From NCBI GenBank assembly GCA_025935755.1, contig JAICUQ010000011.1:1-43883 (forward strand): a stretch of DNA of 43,883 nt, written 5' to 3'. This document shows positions 1-7,193 of this stretch, piece after piece; position 1 is the stretch's first letter, and each line of letters starts with the position of its first letter. Below the pieces are notes generated by a model. The model was not told where the DNA came from, ran no database searches, and worked only from the letters and a program-made list of their open reading frames with translations. A program made the translations under genes and the position numbers. The DNA is from Chthoniobacterales bacterium. GTDB taxonomy: Bacteria > Verrucomicrobiota > Verrucomicrobiia > Chthoniobacterales > UBA10450.

Positions 1-11
1 TGAAAGCGCGT

Positions 12-118
12 GTCATCCCGAACGCAGTGAGGGACCTCCCAATGGGTGATAGATCACACATGCTAACCTGCTTAACGCGCGCTGCGTGGGCGAGATCCCT
101 CGCTTTGCTCGGGATGAC
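12..118. repeat. REP-like inverted repeat, copy 1
   Basis: The arms at 12-34 and 96-118 are imperfect reverse complements (about 20 of 23 positions pair), separated by a 61-base loop. The arm sequence (gtcatcccgaacgcagtgag) is the widespread dispersed repeat type that translates as VIPNAVRDL and SLALLGMT in many soil bacterial genomes. It lies inside the truncated pbpC copy. Confidence 0.7.
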
Positions 119-245
119 CGCGTGGTTTGTTTGGTGGTTCTTACCCAAGCCGCCATTGCTTGATGGGATTTCATCTTCTCAAGGCGTTCGTGACTGCAAC
201 ATCAAGGGCTGCCGTGCGGGCGGAAAGATCACGGTGACTGAATAG
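27..245 (+). pseudogene. Truncated duplicate of the pbpC 5' end
   Basis: This frame reads the same REP-derived hydrophobic segment as pbpC (SLALLGMTAWFVWWFLPKPP), then leaves the homology and stops after 72 codons at most. There is no transglycosylase or transpeptidase domain. It is best read as a duplicated gene fragment, not a functional protein. Because it precedes the real gene, it could still act as an upstream reading frame that affects pbpC translation. Confidence 0.6.
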
Positions 246-253
246 CCCGAGAC

Positions 254-2611
254 GTGAAAGCGCGTGTCATCCCGAACGCAGTGAGGGACCTCCCAATGGG
301 TGATAGATCACACATGCTAACCTGCTTAACGCGCGCTGCGTGGGCGAGATCCCTCGCTTTGCTCGGGATGACGGCGTGGTTTGTTTGGTGGTTCTTACCG
401 AAGCCGCCATTGCTTGATGGGATTTCATTTTCTCAATCGGTGCGTGACCGCAACGGCAAATTGCTTCGAGTTACCCTCAGCGCGGATCAAAAATTTCGAA
501 TTTGGACGCCGCTGAAAGAAATTTCTCCGGACTTGATCGACGCGACTCTCCGGTACGAAGACAAATATTATGCGCGTCATCCGGGGGTGAACCCGATCGC
601 ACTAGCCCGCGGGGCGGCTGAGCTCCTGCGTTTTCATCGAGCTACCACCGGCGGTTCGACCATCACAATGCAACTGGCCCGGCTTCGGTTTCACCTTCAC
701 ACACGGACGATTTCCGGAAAGCTCGAGCAAATCCTGCGCGCATTCGAGTTGGAACGGCATTACTCGAAGAATGAAATCCTCGAAGCCTATCTGAATCTCG
801 CGCCATACGGGCGCAACATCGAAGGCATTGGTGCCGCGAGTGAAATGTATTTCGATAGACCTGCTTCCAAGTTGAGCCGGCCTGAAGCAGTCGCGCTCAG
901 CGTGATCCCGCAAAGCCCGAGCCGCCGCGGCCTACATCGTGATCGCGATAATCATTCGGTGAACCTCGCCCAATCCGGTTGGTATGATCGCGCCGGCGTC
1001 GCCCGCGACGGCGAATTTTCGATGCGCGAATTTCGGCCGCGGATACAAACGGATCGGAGATACCTTGCTCCCCATTTCGTTGTCGAGGTGCTGCAAACGT
1101 CGAAGGGCCGGAATCAAATCACCACCACACTCGATTTGGAAAAGCAGAGAGCGATCGAGAAACGAGTAAGCGACTACGTCGCGAATAATCGCAATCGCGG
1201 CATCGAAAACGCAGCGGTGTTTCTGATCGACACCCGCACAATGGACGTGCTCGCACAGGTTGGTTCGGCCGATTTTTACAAGGTTGATATCAACGGCCAG
1301 GTCGACGGAACGCGCAGTCCGCGCTCACCTGGTTCGACGTTGAAACCATTCGTTTACGCATTGGCGCTCGAGCAGGGATTGATTCATCCGTTATCGATTC
1401 TGGCAGACGCATCGCGCAGTTTCGGCGAATACAATCCAGAAAATTTCGATCGCGAATTTCTCGGACCGATTCGCGCGTGCGACGCACTAGCGCGCAGCCG
1501 AAATGTGCCTGCAGTCGAACTCGCGTCGCGCCTTTCGCATCCCACGCTGTATCAGTTTCTGAGCACAGCCGAGGTGCGTCTGCCGAAAGCCGAATCGTTC
1601 TATGGTCTCGCGCTTCCACTGGGTGGAGCGGAGGTTTCGCTGCAGGATCTGGTGCGACTCTATGCTGCGCTTGCAAACGACGGCGAATTGCGACCGCTGC
1701 GATTCACGACACGCGATCTTAACACAAAGCCAAAAAGAATCCTTTCGCCGGAAGCCGCGTTTTTGACTCTCGAAATGCTCGGCAACGTGCCGCGACCGGA
1801 AATGAATTGTGCCGACGGCAATCATAGCCCACAGGTTTTTTGGAAGACTGGAACGTCACATGGTTTTCGGGACGCATGGTCGATCGCGGTGTTCGATCAT
1901 TACGTGCTCGGAGTCTGGGTTGGAAATTTCGATGGACACGCCAACCCGGCATTCGTCGGCCGTACTGCGGCGGCGCCGCTGCTATTTCAGATCATCGACA
2001 GTCTCCGCGCCGCATGGCCGGAATCATCCGTAGTGCATCAACCTCCGCCGGGAGCAAACTTGAAGCGCGTAGAGTTTTGCGCGTTATCAGGAGATCTTCC
2101 GAACCAGTTCTGCACCCAACGCGTTGAAGGCTGGTTCATTCCCGGCGTGTCGCCTATCAAGACGTGCGATGTGCATCGCGAAGTGCTTGTCGATGTAGCG
2201 ACGGGTTTGCGTGTTCCAGCTGACGACGGCAAACGCATTTTAAGACGCGAAGTTTACGAATTCTGGCCCGGCGACTTTGTTACGCTGTTCGAGCAAGCTG
2301 GAATTCCTCGCAGAGTGCCGCCTCCCTTCCTGCCGGACACTGGCAGCGAACTGGCGAGTCGGACCGGACAGAAGCCGGTAATTTTATCTCCAAACAGCAA
2401 GGAAATTCTGCTCGCTTCGAAAAAGATAATCCCGCTCCGCGCCAAAGCCGATGCTGACGTACGTGAAATTTTCTGGTTCGCCGGCAAGCAATTCGTTGGC
2501 AAAGCAGCGCCGAATCAGGTTCTCGAGTGGGCCGCGACGGTCGGCGATTACGAAGTTACGGCGCTGGACGACCATGGCCGGGCTGGTTCGCATAGCCTCG
2601 TGGTGCGATGA
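254..2611 (+). CDS. pbpC: Penicillin-binding protein 1C (bifunctional transglycosylase/transpeptidase)
   Basis: Polymerises lipid II into glycan strands and crosslinks stem peptides in the periplasm. Domains in order, numbered from the GTG at 254: a single membrane anchor at about 32-50; a GT51 transglycosylase with catalytic Glu102 in YEDKYYARHPG and GGSTITMQ at 133-140; a transpeptidase with SxxK at Ser361-Lys364, SRN at 415-417 and KTGT at 531-534; and a C-terminal BiPBP_C-like domain from about 695. All key residues are present, and 785 residues is normal for PBP1C. The start is uncertain: GTG 254, ATG 296 and ATG 314 are all in frame, and the later two give a more typical short cytoplasmic tail. 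The N-terminal 40 codons coincide with a REP-like repeat. The usual alpha-2-macroglobulin partner gene is not seen, but upstream sequence is cut off by the window edge. Confidence 0.95.
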   Translation: MKARVIPNAVRDLPMGDRSHMLTCLTRAAWARSLALLGMTAWFVWWFLPKPPLLDGISFSQSVRDRNGKLLRVTLSADQKFRIWTPLKEISPDLIDATLRYEDKYYARHPGVNPIALARGAAELLRFHRATTGGSTITMQLARLRFHLHTRTISGKLEQILRAFELERHYSKNEILEAYLNLAPYGRNIEGIGAASEMYFDRPASKLSRPEAVALSVIPQSPSRRGLHRDRDNHSVNLAQSGWYDRAGVARDGEFSMREFRPRIQTDRRYLAPHFVVEVLQTSKGRNQITTTLDLEKQRAIEKRVSDYVANNRNRGIENAAVFLIDTRTMDVLAQVGSADFYKVDINGQVDGTRSPRSPGSTLKPFVYALALEQGLIHPLSILADASRSFGEYNPENFDREFLGPIRACDALARSRNVPAVELASRLSHPTLYQFLSTAEVRLPKAESFYGLALPLGGAEVSLQDLVRLYAALANDGELRPLRFTTRDLNTKPKRILSPEAAFLTLEMLGNVPRPEMNCADGNHSPQVFWKTGTSHGFRDAWSIAVFDHYVLGVWVGNFDGHANPAFVGRTAAAPLLFQIIDSLRAAWPESSVVHQPPPGANLKRVEFCALSGDLPNQFCTQRVEGWFIPGVSPIKTCDVHREVLVDVATGLRVPADDGKRILRREVYEFWPGDFVTLFEQAGIPRRVPPPFLPDTGSELASRTGQKPVILSPNSKEILLASKKIIPLRAKADADVREIFWFAGKQFVGKAAPNQVLEWAATVGDYEVTALDDHGRAGSHSLVVR
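266..372. repeat. REP-like inverted repeat, copy 2, inside pbpC
   Basis: Arms at 266-288 and 350-372 match those of copy 1. This copy is read in frame as the first 40 codons of the pbpC frame, so the membrane anchor region is built partly from repeat sequence. Confidence 0.7.
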
Positions 2612-3490
2612 AAACGCCCGGAAGTGAGCGTGTCGTGCGCCAAGGGTGCCCAGCTGTGAGTGGAAAACGTAGCTCTGTTTCCTTAGCTCAATAGGCAGAG
2701 CAAGTGACTGTTAATTGAGGTCATTACTGATGACGCTTCAATGCCGATTTGGATTCTCATCGGGCACAGGCGCTAACGATAATCCCGGATCAAGTTGGGA
2801 GAAATACGCATTAGAAACAGACCACGATGCCAGGAGTTGACAAACGTCCTTCTCACGACAATGCCGAAATTGGCCATCGCTCGCCGGGCCTAACGAGGTA
2901 GTCGGCCTAACGAAAAGTTTTTCGTAATACAAAAACTCGGAGGCGGCACGCTCGAAGCGTCGCCGATCCCGATCTCAATGGATGAACGCCGGCGAACCAC
3001 CGCTCCCCGGCGGCAAACACCGACCGGGCCGAACACTCCGGCAACAGCAAGTGATTATGAAGGCACTGGGGATAGTGATCATTGCGGTCAAGCAAGCCGA
3101 TGCACTCGGAGCAGGAAAAGATGGAGCGAAAACTTTGGTAAGAAGACTGCTGGTTAGGAAAGCAGCGGTCAGCGTATTAGCTCCTGGCACGCAATCTCTC
3201 GTTGCAAAGTATTTCACGCAATCAAGCAGACAGCGGCCGCCAAGGATTTGTTGACTTCATTCTGTCCGGGATTCGCAAGACAACAAACGGTGACTCTTTC
3301 GGAAAATACGCTGAGCATCAGGCTTCGTACAGATTCTATCTTCGGGCAAGCCCGCAACACCACCGTGCAAGTCTGGAAAGTTGGAAAGGACTTGGGATTG
3401 GAAGCGGGTTCTCTCAGACATGCAGCGCGGCTAATAACCACTGGGTAAACGCGCGGACCGTTCCGCACGCTCACCGTCAGTGTTGGAGCA
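2612..3490. other. Gene-poor gap
   Basis: This 879-base stretch has no reading frame I can tie to a protein family. The small open frames on both strands (for example 2907-3095 and 2975-3217 minus, 2982-3254 plus) overlap each other and show no recognisable motif. The only recognisable element is the tRNA-Asn 5' half at 2677-2719. It may hold decayed genes. Confidence 0.5.
2677..2719 (+). pseudogene. tRNA-Asn 5' half (truncated tRNA)
   Basis: The 5' half of a tRNA is readable: a possible acceptor strand at 2677-2683, TA at positions 8-9, D stem GCTC/GAGC (2686-2689 and 2698-2701) closing the loop AATAGGCA, anticodon stem start AGTGA (2703-2707) and loop CTGTTAA (2708-2714) with anticodon GTT. 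The 3' anticodon strand (ttgag) does not pair with AGTGA, and no T arm of the GGTTCGAATCC type follows. It is therefore a fragment, not a working tRNA. Such half tRNAs often mark old integration or recombination endpoints. Confidence 0.6.
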
Positions 3491-3958
3491 TTACGCTACT
3501 TTAACCTGGATAGCTTTTGATTTTGGAGTCGCCGTTGTCGGGAGGTGCACTTTCAGCACGCCGTCGCGGAACTCTGCCGTCACTTTCGTGCTATCGGCAT
3601 CTTCAGGCAGCGTGAAGCTGCGTCGGAAAGTGCCAAAGGATCGCTCGATGCGATGGAATTTCTTTTTCTGATCTTCCTTCTGACATTTGCGTTCTCCGGA
3701 AACGCTTAGAATGCCATCTTCCAGTGTTACCCTAACGTCATCCTTTTTCATTTCAGGCAGGTCAGCTTTGAGGAGATACCCTTGATCATCCTCACTGATG
3801 TCAACCTCCGGTGACCAATCTGCGACCGCGAGGCTGTGGATCTCGCCACCGCCTGGTGTGATGGGAAAGCCGCCCACGAAGAATCGATGTAAGCGATTCT
3901 GCGCTTCCTCCATCTCTCTAAGCGGATTCCATGTTGTTACTTTATTCAATGTATTCAT
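3491..3958 (-). CDS. Small heat-shock protein, Hsp20/alpha-crystallin family
   Basis: An ATP-independent holdase chaperone that binds unfolding proteins in the cytoplasm as an oligomer. The 155-residue product has a short N-terminal arm (WNPLREMEEAQNRL), an alpha-crystallin domain at about 48-143 with the family signature ending GVLKVHLP (residues 133-140), and a C-terminal IxV-type tail (IQVKV) used in oligomer assembly. The start at 3958 is preceded by AAAGGC and gives the standard family length. A longer in-frame opening to 4168 exists but runs into a LysR remnant and is rejected. The gene appears monocistronic; no CIRCE-like operator was recognised. Confidence 0.93.
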   Translation of the reverse strand: MNTLNKVTTWNPLREMEEAQNRLHRFFVGGFPITPGGGEIHSLAVADWSPEVDISEDDQGYLLKADLPEMKKDDVRVTLEDGILSVSGERKCQKEDQKKKFHRIERSFGTFRRSFTLPEDADSTKVTAEFRDGVLKVHLPTTATPKSKAIQVKVA

Positions 3959-4072
3959 TTGTTTTGCCTTTCTGGGTTGAGTTAAAGCTGTGTTGGCACA
4001 TCGTGCTAACCGCTTATTGTCAGGCTCGACCCCGATCTTCCGCACCTTGATGAGGAGGGCGAAACACCACAT

Positions 4073-4168
4073 TGTTGTGCGGGCGGCGATGTGCAGCTTT
4101 TTGGCGGTTTTTGTGAAGCTCAGCGCCTCCGCAACGCCGACGAAGTAGCGCAGATGACGAAGTTCCAT
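4073..4168 (-). pseudogene. LysR-type regulator 5' remnant
   Basis: The first 30 or so residues read from 4168 (MELRHLRYFVGVAEALSFTK, then TAKKLHIA) are the hallmark start of a LysR helix-turn-helix. The match stops where the recognition helix (QPPLSRQI-like) should begin and is followed by unrelated residues. Only this stub remains. The frame happens to stay open into hsp20, which could mislead automated annotation into calling a fusion. Confidence 0.65.
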
Positions 4169-4253
4169 CGAGCGATACTTAAAAAGTATGACGTGCTACC
4201 AAGAACATATTGGCCGGGCAACGAGCGGAGGGGCAGGCTTTGCTTCGCCATTT

Positions 4254-4679
4254 ATGAACCGACACGCTTCAGCTCTTTGGAAAGGAAACCTTCATGAGGG
4301 CGGAGGGACCTTGACCACCGAAAGCGGCGTTCTTGCTGAAACGCAATATTCCTTTCGGACGCGATTTGCGGAAGGCCGGGGCACCAACCCGGACGAACTG
4401 ATCGCGGCTTCGTTAGGCGGCTGTTTTTCGATGGCTCTCTCCAATGAGCTTGGTCTTTGCGGTTTCCACCCGCAGCAAATTGAAACCACCGCCACCGCAA
4501 CGCTGGAAGATTTAGCCGCGGGCTGGACGGTCACGCACATCCAACTCGACGTTCATGCGAACGTTCCGGACGCCTCTCAAGCGGGTTTCATGGATGCGGC
4601 GATCGCGGCAAAAACAAACTGTCCCATCTCCCGCCTGCTCAAAACAAATATCTCAATGACAGCGAGTCTGCACCGATGA
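4254..4679 (+). CDS. osmC: OsmC-family peroxiredoxin
   Basis: A thiol peroxidase that reduces organic hydroperoxides, typically induced by osmotic or oxidative stress. The 141-residue product has the peroxidatic cysteine Cys57 in GGCFSMAL and the resolving cysteine Cys123 in NCPISRLL. The N-terminal KRHASALWKGNL-type strand and the GTNPDELIAASLGGCF helix are classic OsmC rather than Ohr. I chose ATG 4254 because it gives the family length. An upstream in-frame ATG at 4188 would add 22 residues with no family match. A weak or absent Shine-Dalgarno at 4254 leaves the start somewhat open. A third cysteine (Cys69) is not a family catalytic residue. Confidence 0.92.
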   Translation: MNRHASALWKGNLHEGGGTLTTESGVLAETQYSFRTRFAEGRGTNPDELIAASLGGCFSMALSNELGLCGFHPQQIETTATATLEDLAAGWTVTHIQLDVHANVPDASQAGFMDAAIAAKTNCPISRLLKTNISMTASLHR

Positions 4680-4715
4680 CACCGGCCGCTTTCGAAAAGC
4701 TTCAAATAAACGATT

Positions 4716-5072
4716 ATGGAACTAACAATCACACAAAATGGCGCCCTGTTCGCCATGCAACACAGCCCGAGAAAAAGAAATCATTCCCAGCATCATCACC
4801 GACAGATCGCAAGCGCTAATAAAACGACCTCTACCTTACGAACCTCTGTCGGAGAATTTGTCTTTCGCCAAACTCCGCTCGGCTGTCATCTCGAGCTTGT
4901 CGTTGGCAATGCTCGTTGGGCACTCGGACTATATGGGACGAATGAGGCGGCTATCAGCGCGTTGAAAAGCGGCAGGACGGGTTTCCGCACGTGGGATAAG
5001 CTGGGTCGCAGGACCGCCGCCAATCAAATCGACACGCTGAGCCGCTGGAACAAGGGAGAGCAGACGATATGA
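4716..5072 (+). CDS. Hypothetical small protein coupled to the desaturase gene
   Basis: I do not recognise this 118-residue product. Its last 75 residues (from about TSVGEFVFRQTPLG) look like a compact folded domain with alternating hydrophobic residues, including HLELVVGNARWALGLYGT. The first 40 are basic, His-rich and low in hydrophobics, so the true start may be internal (for example ATG 4755). The stop codon overlaps the desaturase start as ATGA (5069-5072), which suggests translational coupling and a shared role. No signal peptide or membrane segment. It is 36 bases downstream of osmC. Confidence 0.55.
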   Translation: MELTITQNGALFAMQHSPRKRNHSQHHHRQIASANKTTSTLRTSVGEFVFRQTPLGCHLELVVGNARWALGLYGTNEAAISALKSGRTGFRTWDKLGRRTAANQIDTLSRWNKGEQTI

Positions 5073-6031
5073 ACGAAAGTTCCTTTATCGCCAACGGAGG
5101 GAACTTCAAATTTCCCGATAAAGCGAACGTGCGGCCGGAGCGCCTGTTTTTCCGGTTGCCACTGGATCGCATCAATTGGCTAACCAGTTCCTTTCTCATC
5201 GGTACGCTGGCTCTCACATTGACCGCCGTCCCGCTCTATCTCTGGTTTTTCGGGCTCGATTGGTTTCAGGTCGTGCTCTTCTTCGCGATGCTGGCCGCCT
5301 GCGGATTTAGCGTCACGTTAGGGTATCATCGGCTTTTTTCGCACATTACTTTTCAGGCGAGCTGGCCGATCCGGCTTTTCACACTTATTTTTGGCGCCGG
5401 CGCGTTTGAAAATTCAGTCTTGATGTGGGCGAGCGAACATCGCCGTCATCATAAGCATGTGGATCACGACGATGATCCGTACTGTATTTCGAAAGGTTTC
5501 TTTTACGCGCATATCGGTTGGCTGCTTTTCAAGCTGGATAACGATCAGCCGTACGACAACGTAGCCGACCTGCAGAAAGACAAGCTCGTTTGTTGGCAAG
5601 ATCGATACGTCCAGTGGATCGCGGTCCTGGTCAGTTTCGGCATCCCGGGCATCCTCGGCTTTTTATGGAATGGGTGGCAGGGAGCGCTGGGCGCTTTCCT
5701 GATTGCAGGGGTTGCGCGAATCGTAGTGCTGCAGCATTGCACATTCTTTATTAACAGCGCGTGTCATACGATCGGACGACAGCCGTATTCAACCAGGTGC
5801 AGTGCGCGCGACTCTTTCCTTCTCGCCCTTTTCACCATGGGCGAAGGCTATCACAACTACCACCACGAATTTCAGCATGACTACCGTAACGGAGTGAAGC
5901 CATGGCAATTCGATCCGACCAAGTGGCTCATCTGGACGCTGTCGAAACTAAGACTTGTTCGAAATCTGCGCCGCGTTCCGGCAGATAAGATTGAGTCCGC
6001 GCAACGACAAACCCGAAACGCGAGTTGCTGA
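5069..6031 (+). CDS. Acyl-lipid/acyl-CoA delta-9-type fatty acid desaturase
   Basis: A membrane di-iron enzyme that puts a cis double bond in fatty acyl chains using O2 and reduced electron carrier, which tunes membrane fluidity. The 320-residue product has the three histidine boxes of the stearoyl-CoA desaturase family: HRLFSH (87-92), HRRHH (124-128) and HNYHH (near 260). Hydrophobic segments lie at about 40-60, 66-84 and 105-120 and again around 175-220. The C-terminal part is typical of bacterial DesC-like enzymes. It is translationally coupled to the preceding small gene by a 4-base overlap. The electron donor (ferredoxin or cytochrome b5-like) is not encoded nearby. Confidence 0.93.
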   Translation: MNESSFIANGGNFKFPDKANVRPERLFFRLPLDRINWLTSSFLIGTLALTLTAVPLYLWFFGLDWFQVVLFFAMLAACGFSVTLGYHRLFSHITFQASWPIRLFTLIFGAGAFENSVLMWASEHRRHHKHVDHDDDPYCISKGFFYAHIGWLLFKLDNDQPYDNVADLQKDKLVCWQDRYVQWIAVLVSFGIPGILGFLWNGWQGALGAFLIAGVARIVVLQHCTFFINSACHTIGRQPYSTRCSARDSFLLALFTMGEGYHNYHHEFQHDYRNGVKPWQFDPTKWLIWTLSKLRLVRNLRRVPADKIESAQRQTRNASC

Positions 6032-6226
6032 TGTGCCACTGAGCATAAAGGTGCGTACGGCATCGAGGACGTAGGTCAGTCGGTTTAGTTGAGTAAGGGC
6101 CTTCAGCCCCCCGGCATGAACTCTTTATCGTTGTCCGGTCTGGATGGAAGAAATCGAAAGCTCGATGAATTTTACCGGGATTAAAAGGCCTTGCTGACGG
6201 CCCTGATCGCTTCAGGAGGTGATACG

Positions 6227-6301
6227 ATGGCGTACTGCAGCGGCATTTTGGGCCAGCGCGTGCGAATCCAAGTGCCTGATCGCATTCTCTGGATAGATTA
6301 A
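6227..6301 (+). CDS. Possible 24-residue micro-ORF with a perfect Shine-Dalgarno
   Basis: An ATG at 6227 is preceded by aggaggtgat (6215-6224), a perfect complement of the 16S rRNA 3' end, at close spacing. The reading frame is MAYCSGILGQRVR then IQVPDRILWID and a stop. It matches nothing I know. It lies 26 bases before the PRC-barrel gene and could be a leader peptide or a translational coupler. The ribosome-binding site is the strongest in this part of the window, which is the main argument for translation. Confidence 0.4.
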   Translation: MAYCSGILGQRVRIQVPDRILWID

Positions 6302-6326
6302 AGCCGTCATTGGAAAGGCTAAAGTT

Positions 6327-7007
6327 ATGTTGCTAGGCCTTAGGTCGTTTTACGGAAAACAACTTGGCGCCTCTGATGGCGACATCGGCCATGTGAAGGA
6401 CTTCTATTTTAATGACCAACAATGGGCTATCCGCTATGTTGTCGCGGACACAGGTGCATGGTTACCAGGCCGCCTGGTGCTGCTTCCTTCCCGTGCTTTC
6501 GGAAACCTGCGTCAAGACGACGACTGCCTGCTCGTGAATCTGACTCGGCAACAGATTGAAAACAGTCCCGCGATTGAGTCGCACAAGCCAGTCTCGCTGC
6601 AATATCAAGCATACTGGGACGGAGTCGAAACGTGGGGCCCGGGGGGTTTTCCCGAGGCGCCGCCGCCGCCGCATCTTATGCCCAGTGAACCAGGAAGCGA
6701 CGATCTTCATCTGCAAAGCGCGCAGGCTCTCAGCGGTTATTCCATCCAAACTAGCGAAGGAGCGATTGGCCATGTCATTGATTTTATCATGGACGACAGG
6801 AGTTGGACGATTTGTCGCCTGGTGGTTGAGACCGGCCATTGGTATTCCCACAAGGAGATCGTGATTTCACCGAAACATATCGACCGGATCAGTTATCAGG
6901 AATCCAAGGTATTTGTGAACGTGAGCAAGGAAGCCATCCGGGAAGCGCCGCAATACCATGTTTCTCCGCTCGGCGAGGAATATGGCGATACCCGGAATTT
7001 TGATTGA
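6327..7007 (+). CDS. Double PRC-barrel domain protein
   Basis: The 226-residue product contains two PRC-barrel modules, at about 3-78 (LGASDGDIGHVKDFYFND) and 128-205 (IQTSEGAIGHVIDFIMDD), joined by a Pro-rich linker (EAPPPPHL). Each has the expected G-x-(I/V)-GxVxDF strand pattern. PRC-barrels occur in RimM, in photosynthetic reaction-centre subunit H, and in many stress-associated proteins of unknown function in soil bacteria. There is no signal peptide or transmembrane segment, so it is probably cytoplasmic. The role is not determined. Confidence 0.85.
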   Translation: MLLGLRSFYGKQLGASDGDIGHVKDFYFNDQQWAIRYVVADTGAWLPGRLVLLPSRAFGNLRQDDDCLLVNLTRQQIENSPAIESHKPVSLQYQAYWDGVETWGPGGFPEAPPPPHLMPSEPGSDDLHLQSAQALSGYSIQTSEGAIGHVIDFIMDDRSWTICRLVVETGHWYSHKEIVISPKHIDRISYQESKVFVNVSKEAIREAPQYHVSPLGEEYGDTRNFD

Positions 7008-7193
7008 TGGATTATACCTAGCCGTGGAGTCCTCTACCAAGCGGCACTTTTTCACGGCGGACGCTAAGCGGCACGTTCTTATTAGCGAAATAAGGCATTT
7101 CCAGTCTTCAAATCGAAATTATTCCCACGACGAACAACCTTGAATCCAAAGTTACAGCGCGCTGCATCTCAATGAAAACAAAGAAGGATTCTT

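Larger units (their letters stand above)
1..448. repeat. Tandem partial duplication (two copies, about 194 bp each)
   Basis: Bases 1-194 and 255-448 are direct repeats offset by 254 bases. The first roughly 174 bases of each copy are almost identical, with visible differences at 119/373 (c/g) and 146/400 (c/g). The copies then diverge. The second copy is the 5' end of pbpC. The first is a truncated copy whose frame (27-245) encodes the same signal-anchor-like stretch, then unrelated residues and a stop. The likely history is a recent tandem duplication, or an insertion that moved the original gene start. The left edge of copy 1 lies at the window boundary, so its full extent is unknown. Confidence 0.9.

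Noticed and set aside
2677-2750. Complete tRNA-Asn gene
   Set aside because: The 3' anticodon strand does not pair and there is no T arm or 3' acceptor strand.
3491-4168. 225-residue Hsp20 with long N-terminus
   Set aside because: The extra 70 residues are a LysR stub plus unrelated residues; ATG 3958 has an AAAGGC site and gives the normal Hsp20 length.
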